Position numbers and translations under genes: made by a program. Source: Nitrospirota bacterium (GTDB taxonomy: Bacteria > Nitrospirota > Thermodesulfovibrionia > UBA6902). From it: a stretch of 64,000 bases of DNA. This document shows, one piece after another, positions 19,188 through 27,108 of the stretch (positions are counted from its first letter, which is position 1; the number at the start of each line of letters is the position of its first letter). The notes under the pieces are model-generated. The model searched no databases, had not been told where the DNA came from, and was given only the letters and a program-made list of their open reading frames with translations. The stretch lies in the NCBI GenBank assembly GCA_016234115.1, contig JACRHD010000019.1:62001-126000 (forward strand). Reading direction: 5' to 3'.

Positions 19188-20354
19188 CTATTTTACAGAA
19201 CTGCCCATCGCTTCATCAATCACCTCAACGATGTGCTTTATTTTTATCCCGGTATTCGACGCCCTTTCAAGGTCCTCAAGCTGCATCACACATCCGGGGC
19301 ATGACGTGACGACGGTGTCCGCTCCCGTATCGATAATGTTCTCCATCTTCCTCTTCCCGATGTCCTTCGAAAGGCCCCTGAAATGCAGACTGAAAGACCC
19401 CGCGAAGCCGCAGCATTCACGCGCGCCCCGCATTTCGGCAAACTCGACCCCTTTTATACCACGCAGGACCCGCCGGGGCTCGTCTGTAATCCCAAGTCCG
19501 TAATTGAGGTGGCAGGGGTCATGATAGGTGACGACCGCAGGGCTGATTTCAAGACCGGTCACGATGTCATGCTTGACGAGAAATTCATTTATGTCCATGA
19601 TATTTGAAATCGTATCTCCCGCAAGCAGGGGATACTGATCGCGGATGACCGTGGTACACGTGGGGCACATGCTGATTATCGCCTCGGCCCTGACCCTGCT
19701 GAAGTGTTCAACATTTCTCTTTGCAATTGATACGGCCTCAACCGTCAACCCGGCTGATCTCAGCGGGGCGCCGCAGCATAACTCCCCTTTAAATACTACG
19801 ACCTCGTATCCTCTTGCATACAGAATTCGCGAGAGCGCCCTCCCCAGGCCGGGATAAAAATAATTAACGCTGCACCCGGCAAAGATGGCCGCCCTGCCGG
19901 TCTTCTTCTTTTGCCTGTAAACCTGGAAGCCGTTCTTGAACGGCTCCGACGTCACTTCGGGCAGGTAGGGGATTATCCCCGTTTTCTGTATCAACCGCAG
20001 CGCCTTAAAGGCGGGGTCCATCCTTGACGCCGCATACTTCAATGCGGTCTTCAGCAGAAAGCCCCTGCTGAACGAGTCCTTCAGCCTCGTCCTTCCCTGA
20101 TAGACGACCTCGGGTATATTGATCCCCGTCGGGCAGAGATTTCTGCACGCCCCGCAGAGCATGCAACTGAAAATCTTTTCAGCAAGTTTTTTTGTGGGGG
20201 GGAGGCGGTCCTCTTCGAGTTCGCCTAAAAGGGCGACCCTTCCTCTTGCGCCCATGGACTCATTCATCGTAGTCAGAAAGGTCGGACACAGGGTCTTGCA
20301 CGCGCCGCAGCGGTTGCATCTGGAGAGCTCTGTCTGGTAAGCGGTATCATTCAT
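19188..20354 (-). CDS. GlcF-like (Fe-S)-binding oxidoreductase subunit
   Basis: Two 4Fe-4S ferredoxin motifs (CNRCGACKTLCP near residue 13 and CMLCGACRNLCP near 63) precede two CCG domains (CCGAPLRSAG and CCGFAGSFS), the architecture of glycolate oxidase iron-sulfur subunit GlcF and HdrD-like proteins. It would pass electrons from a flavoprotein dehydrogenase such as GlcD or D-lactate dehydrogenase to quinone. No GlcD-type gene is adjacent in the window. The ATG at 20354 is used, giving 388 aa. Confidence 0.87.
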   Translation of the reverse strand: MNDTAYQTELSRCNRCGACKTLCPTFLTTMNESMGARGRVALLGELEEDRLPPTKKLAEKIFSCMLCGACRNLCPTGINIPEVVYQGRTRLKDSFSRGFLLKTALKYAASRMDPAFKALRLIQKTGIIPYLPEVTSEPFKNGFQVYRQKKKTGRAAIFAGCSVNYFYPGLGRALSRILYARGYEVVVFKGELCCGAPLRSAGLTVEAVSIAKRNVEHFSRVRAEAIISMCPTCTTVIRDQYPLLAGDTISNIMDINEFLVKHDIVTGLEISPAVVTYHDPCHLNYGLGITDEPRRVLRGIKGVEFAEMRGARECCGFAGSFSLHFRGLSKDIGKRKMENIIDTGADTVVTSCPGCVMQLEDLERASNTGIKIKHIVEVIDEAMGSSVK

Positions 20355-20373
20355 GATGGAATTCCATTGCAAT

Positions 20374-20522
20374 GGTCATTTCCCGTCATTCCCGTGCCTA
20401 AAGCACCTACTGTTGGCAGTCCTTAAGCGGGAATCCATGGTTTGACAAGCCCACCATGACAACCTGTGTCACCCTGAGCCTGTCGAAGGGTGGATTCCCG
20501 ATAACGACCTCGGGAATGACAA
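20374..20522. repeat. REP-like palindromic units
   Basis: Contains ATTCCCG...CGGGAATCCATGG and CACCCTGAGCCTGTCGAAGGGTGG palindromic words in mixed orientation. The same words recur at 29139-29198, 40618-40715 and (in part) 54341-54420. A small GCGGGTTGCCCGC hairpin follows at about 20561-20578. Confidence 0.75.
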
Positions 20523-20579
20523 TACTATAAGTAATACATCTTAGAAATTTGTGTACGCGAGCAGGGCGGGTTGCCCGCA

Positions 20580-21428
20580 CTACCCGTTGTCCTTCAAATT
20601 AGCGGACGATAATGCCTCGTTCATGCTTCCGCTTCTGAAACCCTGAAGGTCAAGGGTAATATTCTTATACCCGATTTCTTTAAGGAAGGCCACTATCTTC
20701 TCCCTGACTTCGTCATTGAGCAATATCCCAAAATCCCGCGGACGGACCTCGATCCTCGCCGTATCCGGATATTCCCTCACCCTGAGATCCTCTATGCCGA
20801 ATTTCTTTAAAAATTGTTCCGCCCTGTTTACCCGTCGGAGGGCCTCTGCCGTAATCCTGTGACCGTAAGGAAAACGCGAAGAGAGGCAGGGGGTCGCCGG
20901 CTTGCCCCATGTGGGCAATCCGAGGTCGCGCGAGAGGTCCCGTATTTCATTTTTTGTAAGACCCGCCTCAAGCAGGGGGCTCAAGACCCCTTCCTCGCGC
21001 GCGGCCCGCCTGCCCGGACGCCAATCACCCGTGTCATCGGCGTTCGTCCCGTCGAGGATGAATGGAAAATCTTCATCCGCCGCAATCCGCCTGAGTCTGC
21101 TGAAAAGGTCTTTCTTGCAGTAATAACATCTGTCCGGGGGGTTGGCCGCGTAGTTTTCGTTATTGAGCTCCTCGGTGAGGACCGTCCTGTGGTCGATATT
21201 GAGCGACGAAGCCAGATCTCTGGCAAAGGAGAGTTCTTCTTCGGGGAGGCTCCCGGAAATCCCGGTGATCGCGAGCGTCCGGCCAAGGCCCGACAGGGAA
21301 GCGGCCTTCAGGAGAAAAGCGCTGTCCACACCGCCTGAATAGGCGATGATCACGCGGTCCATCGCCTTAAGGCTTTCTTTTAATTTATTGAATTTGTCAT
21401 TCAAAGAGATAGATTCACTCTTGCGCAT
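20580..21428 (-). CDS. larE: ATP-dependent sacrificial sulfur transferase
   Basis: A PP-loop ATP pyrophosphatase: AYSGGVDSAFLLKAA near residues 27-41, with RCYYCKKDLF and the conserved segment KPATPCLSSRFPYG. In Lactobacillus LarE the equivalent Cys donates its sulfur to build the nickel-pincer cofactor of lactate racemase; here Cys is present. Some homologues use a [4Fe-4S] cluster instead. No larA/B/C is visible, so the partner is elsewhere or the role differs. The start at 21428 is preferred because the extension to 21488 is repeat-derived. Confidence 0.9.
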   Translation of the reverse strand: MRKSESISLNDKFNKLKESLKAMDRVIIAYSGGVDSAFLLKAASLSGLGRTLAITGISGSLPEEELSFARDLASSLNIDHRTVLTEELNNENYAANPPDRCYYCKKDLFSRLRRIAADEDFPFILDGTNADDTGDWRPGRRAAREEGVLSPLLEAGLTKNEIRDLSRDLGLPTWGKPATPCLSSRFPYGHRITAEALRRVNRAEQFLKKFGIEDLRVREYPDTARIEVRPRDFGILLNDEVREKIVAFLKEIGYKNITLDLQGFRSGSMNEALSSANLKDNG

Positions 21429-21439
21429 ATCATTATGGA

Positions 21440-21513
21440 GGGTTCGAGGGGCCAAGGGTTCGAGGGTATTGTTTCCCGAGCTTTTCACTTGAACCCTGTA
21501 CCCTTGAACCCTG
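21440..21513. repeat. 7-bp-period inverted-arm repeat (GGTTCGA / TTGAACC words)
   Basis: The left arm GGTTCGAGGGGCCAAGGGTT faces the right arm TTGAACCCTGTACCCTTGAA. It lies between larE and rng. Confidence 0.8.
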
Positions 21514-21515
21514 TT

Positions 21516-22997
21516 TTATAAAGTCGTCACTTCGAAATACTCCTGGTGGAAGTTGTTGTCGGCCTTCAGGATAATTTTAAACCCGTTCTCCTTTTCTATC
21601 GCCTCAAGGCCCTCTCTTTCATCTTCATAGATAAGGTCCGCAACATAAGGATGCGCCGTCACCATGATCTTGCAATTTCTCTTCGTCAACGCGATCCGCC
21701 TCAGCTCCATGAATATCTCATAGCACACGGTCGTCGGAGATTTGACAAACCCCTTGCCGTCGCAATAATGGCAGGGCTCGCACAGCACCCTCTGAAGGCT
21801 TTCCCTCACCCTCTTCCTCGTCATCTGGATGAGGCCGAGTTCGGAGACTTCGAGTATCGTCGTCTTCGCCCTGTCTTTTGCCATCGCCTCATGAAATACG
21901 GTGAATAGCTTCTTCCTGTTTTCCTCTTTTTCCATATCGATAAAATCGATAATAATAATGCCGCCCAGGTTTCTCAGCCGTATCTGGTAAGCGATCTCTT
22001 TCAGCGCCTCCAGATTGGTCTTGAAGATCGTGTCTTCAAGCGACGCCTTGCCCACATATTTCCCCGTGTTTACGTCAATCGAGGTCAGGGCCTCGGTCTG
22101 GTCGATAACAATATAGCCGCCCGACTTCAGCCAGACGCGTTTGCCGAGGGCCTTCGGTATCTCGATTTCAATCCCGAAGGCGTCGAAGATCGGCTCAGTG
22201 CTTTCATGGAGCTTTATGCTGGAGATAAGTTTCGGAAAGTAGGTATTAACGAAGTCCAGGAGCTTCCTGTATTCTTCTTTTGAATCGATGATCACTTCCT
22301 CGATTTCGTGGCTGAGAAGGTCGCGCACGCTCCTGAGGGCCAGATCGAGGTCGCTGTAAAGCAGATGCGGCGCGCCGGCCTTGTCTTTCTTTTTCTGGAT
22401 GTTCTCCCAAAGGAGCATGAGGTAATCGATATCTTTCTTCAATTCCTCCTCAGTACAGCCCTCGCTCGCCGTCCTTATGATGAAGCCGAAATTCTTCTGT
22501 TTCAGCGCGTCCACGATGTCTTTGAGCCTGGTCCTTTCTTCCTCCTCTAAAATCTTTCTGGAGATGCCGGTATGCTCGACCCCCGGCATCAGCACGAGAT
22601 ATCTGCCGGGAAGGGTTATATAAGACGTGACCCTCGCGCCCTTGGAGCCGATGGAGTCCTTGGAAACCTGAACAAACACCTCTTCGCCTTCCCGCAGGAG
22701 GTCTTCGATCGGCAACTGGGGCGCAACGGTCTCCTCCACGTCCTCTCCAAAGATCGAATAGTCAAATCCCGAGAGCACGTCTGCGGCATGCAGAAAGGCC
22801 GCCTTCTCGAGGCCGATGTCCACAAACGCGGACTGCATGCCGGGCAGGATCTTTACTACCTTCCCCTTGTAGATGTTGCCGACAAGACTGGCGTCTTTTC
22901 TTCTCTCAATGTAAAGCTCCGAGAGCTGGGCGGTGTTTTCAAGCAGCGCCACCCGCGTCTGTTCGGCAGTTATGTTGATAATAATCTTTCCGGCCAT
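21516..22997 (-). CDS. rng: Ribonuclease G/E family endoribonuclease
   Basis: An S1 domain (LVGNIYKGKVVKILPGMQSAFVDIGLEKAAFLH, in part) is followed by the RNase E/G catalytic domain. It contains the DNase-I-like Asp site (SIDVNTGKYVG; IIIDFIDMEKEENR) and the zinc-link CEPCHYCDGKG. At 493 aa it is RNase G-sized, without the long RNase E scaffold tail. It matures 16S rRNA 5' ends and degrades RNA. It sits downstream of the radical-SAM/DUF2344 gene, a pairing often seen in bacteria. Confidence 0.95.
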   Translation of the reverse strand: MAGKIIINITAEQTRVALLENTAQLSELYIERRKDASLVGNIYKGKVVKILPGMQSAFVDIGLEKAAFLHAADVLSGFDYSIFGEDVEETVAPQLPIEDLLREGEEVFVQVSKDSIGSKGARVTSYITLPGRYLVLMPGVEHTGISRKILEEEERTRLKDIVDALKQKNFGFIIRTASEGCTEEELKKDIDYLMLLWENIQKKKDKAGAPHLLYSDLDLALRSVRDLLSHEIEEVIIDSKEEYRKLLDFVNTYFPKLISSIKLHESTEPIFDAFGIEIEIPKALGKRVWLKSGGYIVIDQTEALTSIDVNTGKYVGKASLEDTIFKTNLEALKEIAYQIRLRNLGGIIIIDFIDMEKEENRKKLFTVFHEAMAKDRAKTTILEVSELGLIQMTRKRVRESLQRVLCEPCHYCDGKGFVKSPTTVCYEIFMELRRIALTKRNCKIMVTAHPYVADLIYEDEREGLEAIEKENGFKIILKADNNFHQEYFEVTTL

Positions 22998-23000
22998 ATC

Positions 23001-23105
23001 AAATAAAAATTAAAAATCAAAATGCAAAAATCAAAATTAAGGAATATTATTTAATTAAATTCCTCTCCTTAATTTTGATCTTTTATTTTTCATTTTTGAT
23101 CTTTT
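23001..23105. repeat. AT-rich inverted-arm repeat (ATCAAAA / TTTTGAT words)
   Basis: The left arm AAAAATCAAAATGCAAAAATC is mirrored by CTTAATTTTGATCTTTTATT. The right arm provides the last codons (KIKNEK and stop) of the upstream radical-SAM gene. Confidence 0.8.
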
Positions 23106-25638
23106 CGTTAATAGGTTCAATCCATCCGCTACTATTATAACCATAAAGGCGTACTCTTTTGATCATCGCCGCCTGTATGTCCTCAACAGGCTGCCGGAGC
23201 ATCTCCATTAATATTTCATAAGGCCGCACCTTGGCCCTGTCCGTATCAACGACCACGAGACGCAGCCTGCCGTCTTTGACCTCCGCCTTTTCAACCATCT
23301 CACGGACATCCACGGATTTTGCCCGGACAGCTTTTCCGGAGCCCCCTGCCCCACCCTTCCCCGCCTTTTCATCTCCTCTGAAGACAAGGCAGCCTTCCTT
23401 TTCCATGAACGATGCTATTTGTTCCTCCACGCCTGAGCCGACCTCCACTTCATATTCATATCGTGAAATAAAATCGCTCAGGGCGCGTTCATCCCTTGGA
23501 ACTAAAACTGCCCGCAAGCCGTAAAGCCCATCCGGCAGTTCCCGGTTCAGTCTGCTCAAAAAATCGTCCGCATCCATCAAATGTGTCAACTCGACGTCGA
23601 AATACTCGCCCAGACCCTCGATCCCCGCTGCAAGGGCCGGACCGAAGGATATCCTGGGATGCGGATGAAACCCCGCTGAATACGCAACCGGAAGACCCGC
23701 CCTTCGCAAAGACCTCAGCATAACCGTTATCAGTTCATTATGAGAAAGATACCTCATGTCCCCGGTCTTTGAGAATTTCACCCTTATTTTCGTTGGCACG
23801 GCTATTTTCCATGATGGAGAAGCGTCACATGAGGTTTTGAGTTTTGAATTTTGAATTTTGAATTCTTCACCTTCAGCCTTCTGCCCCCTGCTGTCTTTGC
23901 ACCCCATCCCGCATCCGTGACAGACGTTCCTGCAGTCTACGGTAATTTTCTCCTGAAAGGCGCGGTTGTATTCGTCGGCCAGGAAATTCTTTGCCATCCC
24001 GGTATCTATAAAGTCCCAGGGTAGTTCATCCTCCAAAGCCCAGGAGCGCATTGCAGAGCCGTAAAGGTCGATGCCTGTCTTTTCGGCGGCGTACAGCCAC
24101 TTGTCAAAGCTGAACATCTCAGACCATCCGTCAAAGCGGCAGCCCTCTCTCCACGCCTCCTCAAGCAGCGCGGCGCACTCCGTGCCGCCCCTTGCGAAGA
24201 CCGCTTCAAGGAGGCTCACCTCGACATGCTGCCCCTTGAAATCGATCCCCCTCCGCCTGAACGCCCTTTTCAGATAATCCTGCTTCTCGCGCAGGTCCCC
24301 AGATGGGGCCTGCCCGGTCCACTGAAAGGGGGTATGAGGTTTCGGCACAAAGGACGAAACTCCCACGTTGACGGTAACGCTCCTTCCGGTGATCTCCCTG
24401 CCTCTTTTTGAGGCCCTCACTGCCATATTGATAAGCCCGTCGATGTCCTGCATGGTCTCAGAGGGAAGGCCCGTCATGAAATAAAGCTTGATACTCTTCC
24501 ACCCCTCGGAAAAGAGCTTCGTCAACGTCTCTTCGTATTCTTCTTCAGTAAAATTCTTGTTTATGACGCTTCGGAGCCTCACGGTGCCGGCCTCGGGCGC
24601 AATGGTAAAACCCGTCTTCCTTACGCTTTTTATCTCCCTGATCACGCCGCTGGTCAGGGAACCTACGCGCAGCGACGGCAGGGAAACCGAGATGTGCCGG
24701 CCCGCGCATGCGGCGTTAAAATCCCTGATTAAAGGAAGAAGACCGCTGTAGTCGCCCGTGCTGAGAGACGCAAATGAGACCTCCTCGTGTCCCGTGTTTG
24801 CGATGGAATTCAGCGCCAGCGAGAGGACCTTCTCCGGAGACCTTTCACGCAGGGGCCTGTAGATCATCCCCGCCTGGCAAAAGCGGCATCCCCGCGTGCA
24901 TCCCCTTGCGATCTCTATTGCCGCGCGGTCGTGGATGACCGCCGCATAAGGGACAACAGGCGCATCTGGATAAGGGGCCTCGTCGAGGTCCTCCACAAAC
25001 CTTCTCCTGATTTTCTGTTTGCTTATGTCGTGAATTGAAGGCACATAAATCCCTTCTATTTTTGAAAGGGCATTCAGAAGGTCTTCTTTTTTAGATTTGA
25101 AATTTGAAATTTGAAATTTGAAATTCTTGAAAATATCCAGTATCTCTCCAATCACTTCTTCCCCATCGCCTATCACAAAGGCGTCGATAAAAGGCGCCAG
25201 AGGCAGAGGATTTACAGAGCACGGCCCCCCGGCAATCACAAGCGGACAATCGTCTCCCCTCTCCGAGGCCCTTACCGGCATCCCTCCCAAGTCCAGCATA
25301 TTGAGAATATTTGTGTATGAAAGCTCATATTGAAGCGTAAAGCCGACAATGTCGAAGTCCCTCAACGGTCTCTTGTTTTCCAGGGAAGACAGGGGAATAT
25401 TGTTCCGCCTGATATGCTCTTCATAATCAGTCCATGGGGCATATATCCTCTCAGCGGAGGCATAAGGGACATTATTTATGATCTCATAGAGTATCTTGAG
25501 CCCAAGGTGGGACATCCCGATTTCATATGTGTCGGGAAAGCATAAAGCGACTTCTATGTCCGAGTCTTTCCGGGCTATATTTACTTCGCCGCCCATGTAT
25601 CTGCTCGGTTTTCTGAAACAGGCGAGATTTAAAGACAT
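23083..25638 (-). CDS. Radical SAM protein fused to DUF2344 domain (TIGR03960/TIGR03936)
   Basis: A B12-binding-like N-terminal region (LCFPDTYEIGMSHLGLK) precedes the radical SAM core with CTRGCRFC near residue 250 (CxxxCxxC for the 4Fe-4S/SAM cluster). The C-terminal DUF2344 domain starts around residue 610 (RVKFSKTGDMRYLSHNEL). Fusion of TIGR03960 with TIGR03936 next to rng is a known arrangement; the substrate is not established. Two in-frame AT-rich 7-bp repeats are embedded: 25092-25128 (FKNFKFQISNFKSKK, about residue 175) and 23835-23866 (EFKIQNSKLKTSC), plus a repeat-encoded C-terminus. ATG at 25638 is chosen over a TTG two codons earlier. Confidence 0.9.
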   Translation of the reverse strand: MSLNLACFRKPSRYMGGEVNIARKDSDIEVALCFPDTYEIGMSHLGLKILYEIINNVPYASAERIYAPWTDYEEHIRRNNIPLSSLENKRPLRDFDIVGFTLQYELSYTNILNMLDLGGMPVRASERGDDCPLVIAGGPCSVNPLPLAPFIDAFVIGDGEEVIGEILDIFKNFKFQISNFKSKKEDLLNALSKIEGIYVPSIHDISKQKIRRRFVEDLDEAPYPDAPVVPYAAVIHDRAAIEIARGCTRGCRFCQAGMIYRPLRERSPEKVLSLALNSIANTGHEEVSFASLSTGDYSGLLPLIRDFNAACAGRHISVSLPSLRVGSLTSGVIREIKSVRKTGFTIAPEAGTVRLRSVINKNFTEEEYEETLTKLFSEGWKSIKLYFMTGLPSETMQDIDGLINMAVRASKRGREITGRSVTVNVGVSSFVPKPHTPFQWTGQAPSGDLREKQDYLKRAFRRRGIDFKGQHVEVSLLEAVFARGGTECAALLEEAWREGCRFDGWSEMFSFDKWLYAAEKTGIDLYGSAMRSWALEDELPWDFIDTGMAKNFLADEYNRAFQEKITVDCRNVCHGCGMGCKDSRGQKAEGEEFKIQNSKLKTSCDASPSWKIAVPTKIRVKFSKTGDMRYLSHNELITVMLRSLRRAGLPVAYSAGFHPHPRISFGPALAAGIEGLGEYFDVELTHLMDADDFLSRLNRELPDGLYGLRAVLVPRDERALSDFISRYEYEVEVGSGVEEQIASFMEKEGCLVFRGDEKAGKGGAGGSGKAVRAKSVDVREMVEKAEVKDGRLRLVVVDTDRAKVRPYEILMEMLRQPVEDIQAAMIKRVRLYGYNSSGWIEPINEKIKNEK
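23835..23866. repeat. In-frame TTTTGAA 7-mer array inside the radical SAM gene
   Basis: GTTTTGA-GTTTTGA-ATTTTGA-ATTTTGA-ATTC spans the linker between the SAM domain and DUF2344 and translates as KIQNSKLK-like residues on the minus strand. Confidence 0.85.
25092..25128. repeat. In-frame TTGAAAT 7-mer array inside the radical SAM gene
   Basis: Four near-perfect TTGAAAT units. On the minus strand they encode FKNFKFQISNFKSK, an insertion between the B12-like domain and the SAM core. Confidence 0.9.
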
Positions 25639-25689
25639 TTCCAATTATCCCACAGGGAATTGTTGAAATGCAATTTGAGGGCACTACAA

Positions 25690-25790
25690 AGTAGTAAGTA
25701 GCAAGTAGTTGGTAGTTAAGGGAACACGTCAGGAAATTCTTCCCCTTAACTACTTACTACTATCTACTTACTACTAACTACTGGCTACTT
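25690..25790. repeat. 7-bp-period inverted-arm repeat (TAGTAAG / CTTACTA words)
   Basis: The left arm is TAGTAAG-TAGCAAG-TAGTTGG-TAGTTAA. After a loop of about 30 bases the right arm is TTAACTA-CTTACTA-CTATCTA-CTTACTA-CTAACTA. One of the clearest examples; it fills the gap upstream of the radical SAM gene. Confidence 0.92.
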
Positions 25791-26361
25791 AATTAGAGCG
25801 TCTCATCCCCCTCCACACATGATGCACCCTCTGAAGCACCGTGGCATGCGTGAGCACGAGCATTACCCACATCACCGGCACTATCCACCCTGTCAGCGCG
25901 CCGAAGGCCATGAGGATGACGCGCTCCGGCCTTTCCATCAGTCCCGTGCGACAAGCCTGCCCTAATCCCTCTGCTCGCGCCCGCGTGTAGCTTATCAGCA
26001 GGGCCCCGACCATGGTCCCCAGGCTCAGGATTACCCCTTCCGGGGCATCGGATTTGTAGAAATACCATGAAAGGCCGAGGAACAAAAAGGCGTCCGAATA
26101 TCTGTCAAGGACCGAATCAAGGAACGCACCGAACCGCGTAGTCCTGTCATTTACCCTCGCTGCGGTCCCGTCAAGGACGTCGAATGCCCCGCCCAATAAT
26201 ATCAGCGCACCCCCCATGAAAAGATCGCGGGACAGCGCAATTGCCGCGGCGGTAGTTATAAGAAAGCCTGTGACGGTGAGCAGGTTGGGGTTTATGTCGA
26301 TCTTCCTGACCAATGAAGACAGGGGTCTGTCTAAAAAATGTCCGAACCTGCCGCTGAGCAT
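25789..26361 (-). CDS. CDP-alcohol phosphatidyltransferase family protein
   Basis: An integral membrane phospholipid enzyme. The catalytic motif DVLDGTAARVNDRTTRFGAF followed by LDSVLDRYSD fits the D(x)2DG(x)2AR(x)8G(x)3D(x)3D consensus. At 190 aa with about five hydrophobic segments it resembles PgsA or inositol-phosphate phosphatidyltransferases; the acceptor alcohol cannot be assigned. ATG at 26361 (MLSGRFGHFLDRPLSSLVRKI) is preferred over a TTG at 26388 that lies inside a repeat arm. Confidence 0.9.
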   Translation of the reverse strand: MLSGRFGHFLDRPLSSLVRKIDINPNLLTVTGFLITTAAAIALSRDLFMGGALILLGGAFDVLDGTAARVNDRTTRFGAFLDSVLDRYSDAFLFLGLSWYFYKSDAPEGVILSLGTMVGALLISYTRARAEGLGQACRTGLMERPERVILMAFGALTGWIVPVMWVMLVLTHATVLQRVHHVWRGMRRSN

Positions 26362-26380
26362 GATAGATTGTATAACCAAC

Positions 26381-26465
26381 AGGGTCAAGGGTCAAGGGGC
26401 ATAGGGCATAGGGCATGGGGCGACCCGAAACAGGTCCTCCCCTTGACCCATGCCCCTTGCCCCCT
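26381..26465. repeat. 7-bp-period inverted-arm repeat (GGGTCAA, GGGCATA / TTGACCC words)
   Basis: The left arm GGGTCAAGGGTCAAGGGGC continues with GGGCATA units; the right arm is CCCCTTGACCCATGCCCCTT. It separates two divergently transcribed genes. Confidence 0.85.
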
Positions 26466-26479
26466 GTTTTCCCCTGCTA

Positions 26480-26507
26480 TTGACATCGTAGTTTTATGTA
26501 ATATAAT
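26480..26507 (+). promoter_or_regulatory. Strong sigma-70 consensus promoter
   Basis: TTGACA at 26480-26485, a 16-base spacer, TATAAT at 26502-26507. It is the best promoter match in the window and drives the signalling block that begins at 26582. Confidence 0.8.
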
Positions 26508-26581
26508 GTTAATTGGTGCGTCTTGTTGACGCAACTTTTTTTCCCGGAAAAGGTGGGTATTCCAAAGCCTGAAGTGTGTCC

Positions 26582-27040
26582 ATGAACGAATCTACATCCA
26601 AACCCATTGAAATCCTGCTCGTCGAGGACAATCCCGGGGACGTGCGCCTGATGCATGAGACCCTCTGTGACGCGAAGATTTCTAATAATCTTAACGTGGT
26701 AACCGACGGGGAACAGGTGATGTCCTATCTCCGCCGTGAGGGAAGATATTCGGACGCCCCTCAGCCGGACCTCATTATGCTGGACCTGAACCTTCCCAAT
26801 AAAGACGGCCGGGAGGTCCTTGCGGAAATCAGGAACAACCCCGCGCTTGAACATATTCCCGTTGTGATAGTCACTTCTTCAGAGGCCGAGGACGATATCA
26901 GGAAAAGTTACAACCTCAACGCGGACTGCTACCTGACCAAGCCTGTAACGTTTGAACACATCGTCAAAGTAGTCCAGTCGGTTGAGGAGTTCGGGTTTAC
27001 GATAGTGAAATTGACGAAGCAAGGCGATGGGAATAAATGA
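26582..27040 (+). CDS. Rcp1-type response regulator (stand-alone receiver)
   Basis: A single CheY-like domain of 152 aa: acidic pair in LLVEDNPGDVRLM, phospho-acceptor Asp in [10 protein letters not shown], Thr/Ser in VIVTSSEAEDD and Lys in LTKPVTF. The extra length before the phospho-Asp and the NPGDVRL signature are those of cyanobacterial-phytochrome Rcp1-like regulators, which pair with HisKA kinases carrying HDLREPLR boxes as found immediately downstream. A GTG two codons earlier is an alternative start. The ribosome-binding site is weak. Confidence 0.9.
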   Translation: MNESTSKPIEILLVEDNPGDVRLMHETLCDAKISNNLNVVTDGEQVMSYLRREGRYSDAPQPDLIMLDLNLPNKDGREVLAEIRNNPALEHIPVVIVTSSEAEDDIRKSYNLNADCYLTKPVTFEHIVKVVQSVEEFGFTIVKLTKQGDGNK

Positions 27041-27100
27041 AGGCAATAGGCGATGGGCTATGAGGACAACCTATTGCCTATAGCCTATTATCCATCGCCC
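27041..27100. repeat. 7-bp-period inverted-arm repeat (GGCAATA / CCTATTG words)
   Basis: The left arm GGCAATA-GGCGATG-GGCTATG faces CCTATTG-CCTATAG-CCTATTA-TCCATCG. It fills the 68-base gap between the regulator and the kinase. Confidence 0.88.
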
Positions 27101-27108
27101 GTTTTTAT

